In this document: piece after piece, positions 4,934 through 9,300 of the stretch
How positions within the stretch are numbered: the first letter of the stretch is position 1
Layout: every line of letters starts with the position of its first letter
Origin: JANNAT01 sp031422555
GTDB taxonomy: Bacteria > Pseudomonadota > Alphaproteobacteria > Rhodobacterales > Rhodobacteraceae
Direction: 5' to 3'
Length of the DNA stretch: 9,300 nucleotides
Assembly: GCA_031422555.1 (NCBI GenBank)
Contig: JANPLZ010000149.1
Span: forward strand, 1 to 9,300
Translations under genes and position numbers: made by a program
The notes under the pieces: model-generated
Seen by the model: the letters and a program-made list of their open reading frames with translations, nothing else
Database searches by the model: none
What the model was told of the DNA's origin: nothing

Positions 4934-6637
4934 TCATTCGACCGACAACACCGCCGTTGCCGGGGCCATAGTGACCGAGGACGCGCGGCCTTCGATGGCC
5001 CATTCCATCAAGGCGGCGATGGTTTCGGCCCTTGTGTCGCCCAGCACCATCACCCGGCCTTCTTGGGCTGCCTTGAAGGCGGCGCGGTCCAGATAGCGGC
5101 GGATCAGCGGCACGTCTTCGCCCGCGCCGTCCAACTGCCGGAAAATCGTCGCCGACGGCACCGCTTCGCGCCGCGCCACTTGATCGGCGGCGTTCAGACC
5201 CCGGTCAAAGGTGATCAAGCCGCGGCCTTGGGATTTCACAATCGACACCACCTGACTGGCCAGCGGCCGGTCATCCTGAAAACCGTCCAGCGGCAGATCC
5301 ATCACCGCAACCGCCTGCGGCAGCACAGATGCGGTAGTCTGAAACGTTTGCTCCAGATCCGAGGCTTGCGCGCCCGGCGGAATGCCAACGGCCAGCAAGA
5401 TCACCTCTTGGCCCGCCGCCCGGTAAATCGCCGCCGCTTCGGCAGCATTCGGTGCCAAGGGATCAATCACAAAACTGACCGGGAACGGCAGGGCCGCCAG
5501 CGCCGCGCGGTCAATATCCGCGGCACCGGTATCGCGCAAGATCACGGCAAACAACGGCTTGCCGGAGGGATTTTCAAAACTTTGCGCAAATTGCTGCACC
5601 GGGCGCAAATCAGCCGCTGGCGCGGTCTGGGGCGCATCATCATCAACACCGGGCGCGCCGATAGAGGGCAGCCGGTTTGACGTCACGCCATCTTGCACCG
5701 CGGTGGCACCCGGCCTTGGCAACACGGCAGAAGCCCTGTCTTCGGCAAACAGGCTTGGCGCGGGCACCAGCGGGGTGACCGGCTGCAAAATCGACGGCTT
5801 TGGCTGTGGCGCAAGGGTTTTTGGTTCTGACGCATCGCTGGTGGCTGGCGGCGTCGGCGCTGCATTTTCAACCGGCACGTCGTTTTCAACAGGGGCGTCG
5901 TTTTCAACAGGGGCGTCGGGCGCAATCGTTGCCGGGGCCGGGTTGGCCTTTATCTGCGGCGCGGGATCAAGCAACGCTTCGGCGGCGGGCGGGGGCACAT
6001 CGACGCTGCCCGGCACCGCATCGGTTTGATCGGCCACGGGCGCGGCGTTGGGCGCGGCGACGGTTGGCGACGGATCGCCGGGTTTGGGCAGCACCGGGCC
6101 TGCGGTGGCCACATCCGGGGCATCCAAGGCCACGGGTGCATCAGCCACGGCTGGCGCTCTGGTGGGGGCCGCCGGGGCGATGGCGCCTTCTCCCAGCGCC
6201 AGTTGATCATCGCTGACGCCACTGGCGGGCGGCGCAGGTGGGGCAAGTGCGGCAGGGTTTGCAGCTTGGGGATCGTTGGGCACGGCGGGGGCCGGGGTGG
6301 CGGGTTCGGGTGTGGCGGGTTCGGGTGTGGCAGGTTCGGGCGCAGGGGCCGCAGGGGCTGCAGGCGGCGCTGCCGGGGCGCTGTTCGCAGGCACTACTTC
6401 GGCAGGCACAGCTTCGGCAGTTTCTGGCAGCGGTCCGGCAGGCTCAACCGACGCGCCGCCGGCTTTTGGCCCCAACGCGGCGACATCCTCGGGGGCCGCT
6501 GCGGGATTTGCCGCCGCCACATCCATGCCACCGCCTGCCTGAGTGGCCGGCATCGGGGCCACTTGCGACACCACCGCCAAACCGACGCCCGCCACCACTA
6601 CGCCCCAAAGCGTGCCTGCCACAAAGTTACGGATCAC
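4934..6637 (-). CDS. Divergent polysaccharide deacetylase-domain protein with long Pro/Ala-rich linker
   Basis: A 567-residue protein in three parts. Residues about 5-26 form a hydrophobic signal or anchor segment (FVAGTLWGVVVAGVGLAVV), so the rest should be periplasmic. Residues about 30-345 are low-complexity, rich in Pro, Ala, Glu and Asp, with in-frame repeats EPATP x3 (101-115) and DAPVEN-type x3 (241-258). Residues 360-567 resemble the divergent polysaccharide deacetylase (YibQ/DUF610) fold: FAVILRDTG, FPVSFVIDPLAPNA, AAGQEVILLA and RVMVLGDTRAETIAALMEW. The usual IDD.G site reads LRDTG (R368-D369) and the usual GHP reads GDT (D534), so metal-dependent catalysis is doubtful. The start is GTG at 6637; it is chosen because it begins the signal segment, and an in-frame TAA lies just before it. 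The gene converges on the crotonase gene (63-bp gap) and diverges from trpG. Function unknown; an envelope role is inferred. Confidence 0.85.
   Translation of the reverse strand: MIRNFVAGTLWGVVVAGVGLAVVSQVAPMPATQAGGGMDVAAANPAAAPEDVAALGPKAGGASVEPAGPLPETAEAVPAEVVPANSAPAAPPAAPAAPAPEPATPEPATPEPATPAPAVPNDPQAANPAALAPPAPPASGVSDDQLALGEGAIAPAAPTRAPAVADAPVALDAPDVATAGPVLPKPGDPSPTVAAPNAAPVADQTDAVPGSVDVPPPAAEALLDPAPQIKANPAPATIAPDAPVENDAPVENDVPVENAAPTPPATSDASEPKTLAPQPKPSILQPVTPLVPAPSLFAEDRASAVLPRPGATAVQDGVTSNRLPSIGAPGVDDDAPQTAPAADLRPVQQFAQSFENPSGKPLFAVILRDTGAADIDRAALAALPFPVSFVIDPLAPNAAEAAAIYRAAGQEVILLAVGIPPGAQASDLEQTFQTTASVLPQAVAVMDLPLDGFQDDRPLASQVVSIVKSQGRGLITFDRGLNAADQVARREAVPSATIFRQLDGAGEDVPLIRRYLDRAAFKAAQEGRVMVLGDTRAETIAALMEWAIEGRASSVTMAPATAVLSVE
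5864..5917 (-). repeat. 18-bp in-frame tandem repeats (three units)
   Basis: Three 18-bp units start at 5864, 5882 and 5900. The last two are identical (GTTTTCAACAGGGGCGTC on the plus strand) and the first differs at several bases. On the coding strand they encode DAPVEN, DAPVEN and DVPVEN in the linker of the deacetylase-domain protein. Identity at the nucleotide level suggests recent duplication. Confidence 0.85.
6286..6345 (-). repeat. 15-bp in-frame tandem repeats (two exact, flanked by degenerate units)
   Basis: CGGGTTCGGGTGTGG occurs twice exactly at 6301-6315 and 6316-6330, flanked by related units at 6286-6300 and 6331-6345. On the coding strand they encode the EPATP repeats and the following APAVP in the Pro-rich linker. 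Confidence 0.85.
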
Positions 6638-6839
6638 TTTAGTATCCCATCATCCAAACCAAGTTTCCCGGCATCAGCCTTAGAATCGTGCAATCGTATC
6701 TTCGCCGCCTGAACGTGTCAGTTGCCCTTGACGCCCCCCCGCGCCTTGGCCCATCTATACTTTGGCCCAGCGCTGCGTCAGGCCCACTATACCAATGCTT
6801 TGTGCCGTCTTCATCCCCTTTCCGACCGGACCCCGCAAG
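6638..6839. promoter_or_regulatory. Divergent promoter region between the deacetylase-domain gene and trpG
   Basis: These 202 bp separate divergent genes and should hold both promoters. On the plus strand TTGACG (6728-6733) and TATACT (6756-6761) are the best -35 and -10 matches, but they are 22 bp apart, too far for a normal sigma-70 pair, so only the -10 is plausible. TTGGCCCA occurs twice (6746-6753 and 6762-6769), flanking that TATACT, and could be an operator. I see no leader peptide with tandem Trp codons and no terminator/antiterminator pair, so classical trp attenuation is not supported here. Confidence 0.4.
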
Positions 6840-7427
6840 ATGCTTCTTTTGATAGATAACTATGACAGCTTTACCTATAACCTTGTCCATTATCTTGGGG
6901 AATTGGGCGCAGATGTGCGCGTGGTGCGCAACGATGCGATGTCGGTGCAAGACGCGATTGCGCTGCGCCCCGAACTGATCGTGCTATCCCCGGGGCCATG
7001 CGATCCGGCGCAGGCGGGGATTTGTGTGCCGCTGACCCGGGCTGCGGCTTCGGCCGATATCCCACTTCTGGGGGTTTGTCTGGGGCATCAAACCATCGGC
7101 GAGGCGTTTGGCGGCAAAGTCATCCGCTGCCATGAAATTGTGCATGGCAAAATGGGGGCGATGCATCACGCCGGTGCGGGCATGTTCGCAAATTTGCCAT
7201 CGCCGTTTTCCGCCACCCGGTATCATTCGCTGATCGTTGAACGCGCCACCCTGCCCGCCTGCCTTGAGGTGACCGCCTGGCTTCAAGACGGCACCATCAT
7301 GGGGTTGCGCCACCGCGAGCGGCTGATTGAAGGCGTGCAGTTTCACCCCGAAAGCATTGCTTCGGAGCATGGGCACCAATTGCTGCGCAATTTCCTGACC
7401 GCCGCCAAAGCCAGGGTCCCGGCATGA
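6840..7427 (+). CDS. trpG: Anthranilate synthase component II, glutamine amidotransferase
   Basis: This 195-residue class I glutamine amidotransferase supplies ammonia from glutamine to TrpE for anthranilate synthesis, the first committed step to tryptophan. It opens with the family signature MLLLIDNYDSFTYNLVHYLG. It has LSPGPCDP (49-56), the nucleophile Cys in GVCLGHQ (C80) and the rest of the triad in VQFHPES (H169, E171). YHSLIVE (128-134) is also typical. The sequence is of the type that also serves as PabA in folate synthesis, but adjacency to trpD and trpC argues for TrpG; a dual role is possible. The ATG at 6840 begins exactly at the conserved N-terminus, although no clear Shine-Dalgarno precedes it. 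Upstream in-frame ATGs would add non-conserved residues. Its TGA overlaps the trpD start. The partner trpE is not in the window. Confidence 0.95.
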   Translation: MLLLIDNYDSFTYNLVHYLGELGADVRVVRNDAMSVQDAIALRPELIVLSPGPCDPAQAGICVPLTRAAASADIPLLGVCLGHQTIGEAFGGKVIRCHEIVHGKMGAMHHAGAGMFANLPSPFSATRYHSLIVERATLPACLEVTAWLQDGTIMGLRHRERLIEGVQFHPESIASEHGHQLLRNFLTAAKARVPA

Positions 7428-8437
7428 GTGATGTTCTGCGCCCCCTGATCGCCATCGCCTGCGAGCGTGCGCTGACACGGCCAGAGGCCGAAGCCGCCTT
7501 TGGCGCCTTGTTCGAGGGCACGGCGACGCCGGCGCAAATGGGCGGCTTTCTGATGGCGCTGCGCACGCGCGGCGAAACGGTGAATGAATTCGCCGCGGCT
7601 GCCTTTGTGATGCGGTCAAAATGCAACGCCGTGGTGGCCCCGCCCGGTGCGATGGATATCGTTGGCACCGGCGGTGACGGCAAAGGCACGCTGAATATCT
7701 CAACCGCGACGGCCTTTGTGACGGCTGGCGCGGGCGTCGTGGTGGCCAAGCATGGCAACCGCAATCTGTCATCGAAATCGGGCGCTGCCGACGCGCTGAC
7801 CGAATTGGGTCTGAACGTGATGGTCGGGCCTGACGTGGTAGAGCGGTGTTTGCGCGCGGCTGGTATCGGCTTTATGATGGCGCCGATGCACCATCCGGCG
7901 ATCCGCCATGTCATGCCGGTGCGGGCCGAATTGGGCACCCGCACGATATTCAACATCCTTGGCCCGCTGACCAACCCCGCAGGCGTCACCCGGCAATTGA
8001 CGGGCGCGTTTTCTGCAGCCCTGATCCGGCCAATGGCCGAAACTTTGCTGGCACTGGGCACGCAAAAGGCCTGGTTGGTGCATGGCGGCGATGGCACGGA
8101 TGAAATTTCTATTGCCGCCCCCACCGCCGTGGCTGCGGTTGAAAACGGCAGGGTGCATGAATTTTCCCTGCATCCCGAAGACGCAGGCCTGCCGGTGCAT
8201 CCGTTCGAGGATATTCTGGGCGGCACCCCCGCAGAAAACGCCGCGGCCTTTCGCGCCTTGCTGGACGGCGCACCGGGGGCCTACCGGGACGCTGTGTTGT
8301 TCAACACGGCGGCGGCGCTGATGGTGGCAGACCGGGCCGCATCGCTGATCGAAGGGGTTGAAATGGCGCGGGCCTCGATTGACAGCGGGGCCGCAAAAGC
8401 CAAAATCGCAGCCCTTGCGCGGCTGACCCATGCATAA
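7424..8437 (+). CDS. trpD: Anthranilate phosphoribosyltransferase
   Basis: A 337-residue enzyme that transfers phosphoribose from PRPP to anthranilate, the second step of the tryptophan branch, in the cytoplasm. The N-terminal helical part (1-70) precedes the glycine-rich PRPP loop DIVGTGGDGKGTLNISTATAF (78-98). KHGNRNLSSKSGAADALTELG (109-129) and RAELGTRTIFNILGPLTNP (167-185) follow. HGGDGTDEIS (220-229) carries the Mg-binding Asp-Glu pair D226-E227. All expected motifs are intact and the length is normal. The ATG overlaps the trpG stop (ATGA), so the two are translationally coupled. A 33-nt gap separates it from trpC with no terminator visible, consistent with one operon. Confidence 0.97.
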   Translation: MSDVLRPLIAIACERALTRPEAEAAFGALFEGTATPAQMGGFLMALRTRGETVNEFAAAAFVMRSKCNAVVAPPGAMDIVGTGGDGKGTLNISTATAFVTAGAGVVVAKHGNRNLSSKSGAADALTELGLNVMVGPDVVERCLRAAGIGFMMAPMHHPAIRHVMPVRAELGTRTIFNILGPLTNPAGVTRQLTGAFSAALIRPMAETLLALGTQKAWLVHGGDGTDEISIAAPTAVAAVENGRVHEFSLHPEDAGLPVHPFEDILGGTPAENAAAFRALLDGAPGAYRDAVLFNTAAALMVADRAASLIEGVEMARASIDSGAAKAKIAALARLTHA

Positions 8438-8470
8438 GCCCCTTTCGTTGACCATGATCAGGCAGACCCG

Positions 8471-9283
8471 ATGACCACCATTCTAGACCGCATCAAGGCC
8501 TATAAGCTGGATGAAATCACCGCCCGCAAAGCCGCACGCGCGCTGTCGGAACTGGAAGAGGCCGCGCGCAACGCCCCCGCACCGCGCGGCTTTGCCAAAG
8601 CGTTGACCGAGGCTGCCGGCACCGGCTATGGCCTGATCGCCGAGATCAAGAAAGCCAGCCCGTCCAAAGGCATCATCCGCGCCGATTTCGATCCGCCAGC
8701 CCTTGCCCATGCGTATGAATCCGGGGGGGCCACGTGTTTGTCGGTGCTGACCGACACGCCGTCATTCCAGGGCGCGGATGCGTATTTGATGGCGGCACAC
8801 GGGGCCACCAAACTGCCCTGCCTGCGCAAGGACTTCTTGTATGACACCTATCAGGTTACCGAATCCCGCGCGCTGAACGCCGATTGCATCTTGATCATCA
8901 TGGCGTCGCTGTCGGATGCGCAGGCGGCGGAACTGGAAGATGCGGCGCTGTCTTGGCGCATGGATGTGCTGATCGAAGTGCATGACCGCGCCGAGCTGGA
9001 CCGCGCCTTGCGGCTGAAATCGCCGCTGATCGGCATCAACAACCGCAATCTGCACAGCTTTGAGGTCACGCTGCAAACCACCCGCGATCTGGCCCGGCTG
9101 GTGCCTGCCGACCGGATGATCATCTCGGAATCCGGATTGTTCACCGCAGCCGATCTGGCGGATGTCGCCCGCTATGGCGCGCGTTGTTTTCTGATCGGCG
9201 AAGCCTTGATGCGTCAGAACGATGTCGCCGCCGCCACCCGCACGATCCTTGCCAACCCGCTGACATCGGAAGGTGGCGCATGA
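8471..9283 (+). CDS. trpC: Indole-3-glycerol phosphate synthase
   Basis: A 270-residue (beta/alpha)8-barrel enzyme that closes the indole ring, converting CdRP to indole-3-glycerol phosphate. It is the monofunctional TrpC type, with no fused PRAI (TrpF) domain. Catalytic positions are visible in order: E58 and K60 in IAEIKKASPSKG, K120 in CLRKDF, E169 in LIEVHDR, N190-N191 in GINNRNL, and E220-S221 in IISESG. The phosphate-binding end is present as RCFLIGEALMR (238-248). The start MTTILDRIKAYKLDEI matches the family N-terminus; only a weak AGGCAG lies upstream. The stop overlaps the next gene's ATG at 9280, so the operon continues rightwards. No trpF, trpA or trpB is seen in the window. Confidence 0.97.
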   Translation: MTTILDRIKAYKLDEITARKAARALSELEEAARNAPAPRGFAKALTEAAGTGYGLIAEIKKASPSKGIIRADFDPPALAHAYESGGATCLSVLTDTPSFQGADAYLMAAHGATKLPCLRKDFLYDTYQVTESRALNADCILIIMASLSDAQAAELEDAALSWRMDVLIEVHDRAELDRALRLKSPLIGINNRNLHSFEVTLQTTRDLARLVPADRMIISESGLFTAADLADVARYGARCFLIGEALMRQNDVAAATRTILANPLTSEGGA

Positions 9284-9300
9284 CCGCGCCGGACGCCCCC
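9280..9300 (+). CDS. Start of next operon gene, cut by the window edge (probably moaC)
   Basis: An ATG at 9280 overlaps the trpC stop as ATGA and follows GGAAGG at about 6 nt, a strong ribosome binding site. Only seven codons (MTAPDAP) are visible, so the product cannot be read. In many Rhodobacteraceae the trpGDC cluster is followed by moaC and moeA of molybdenum-cofactor synthesis, which makes moaC the likely identity. This is synteny inference only. Confidence 0.55.

Noticed and set aside
6026..6712. Plus-strand Gly/Arg/His-rich ORF opposite the Pro/Ala-rich linker
   Set aside because: Its low complexity mirrors the repeats of the real minus-strand gene; there is no independent support.

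Overview
The window looks like the chromosome of a Rhodobacteraceae/Roseobacter-type alphaproteobacterium. The evidence is GC-rich coding, the protein character, a trpG-trpD-trpC cluster, an alphaproteobacterial-style rRNA promoter, and a short intergenic element that I recognise from that family. The genus cannot be fixed from the sequence. It is mostly core chromosome: I see no insertion sequence, phage, CRISPR array, tRNA or complete rRNA gene.

Left edge (1-539): no protein gene. On the minus strand this is best read as the promoter (-35 TTGCGG, 17-bp spacer, -10 TAGATA) and long leader of a ribosomal RNA operon whose 16S gene lies beyond position 1. It contains a boxA-like antitermination site and a UUCG-capped hairpin.

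540-3309 (minus strand): a probable two-gene unit, an agmatinase/guanidinobutyrase-type ureohydrolase followed by a YtcJ-type amidohydrolase. The 106-bp gap holds a 26-bp imperfect tandem repeat, a family-type intergenic element, and a 17-bp tandem duplication that makes two mini-ORFs just before the amidohydrolase start.

3586-4870 (plus strand): a bactofilin (polymer-forming cytoskeletal protein), then a crotonase-fold protein closely resembling ECHDC3, which lacks both canonical hydratase glutamates. A second copy of the intergenic element lies before its start.

4934-6637 (minus strand, convergent with the crotonase): an exported or membrane-anchored protein with a long Pro/Ala-rich linker and a C-terminal divergent polysaccharide deacetylase (YibQ-like) domain that has lost canonical metal ligands.

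6840-9300 (plus strand): trpG, trpD and trpC, the anthranilate-to-indole-glycerol-phosphate section of tryptophan synthesis, with stop/start overlaps. A further gene starts at 9280 and runs off the right end; by synteny it is probably moaC.

No clearly new multi-gene system is present. The points most worth a second look are the rRNA control region hidden under spurious ORFs, the paired intergenic element, the duplicated mini-ORF leader, and two enzyme-fold proteins with altered active sites.
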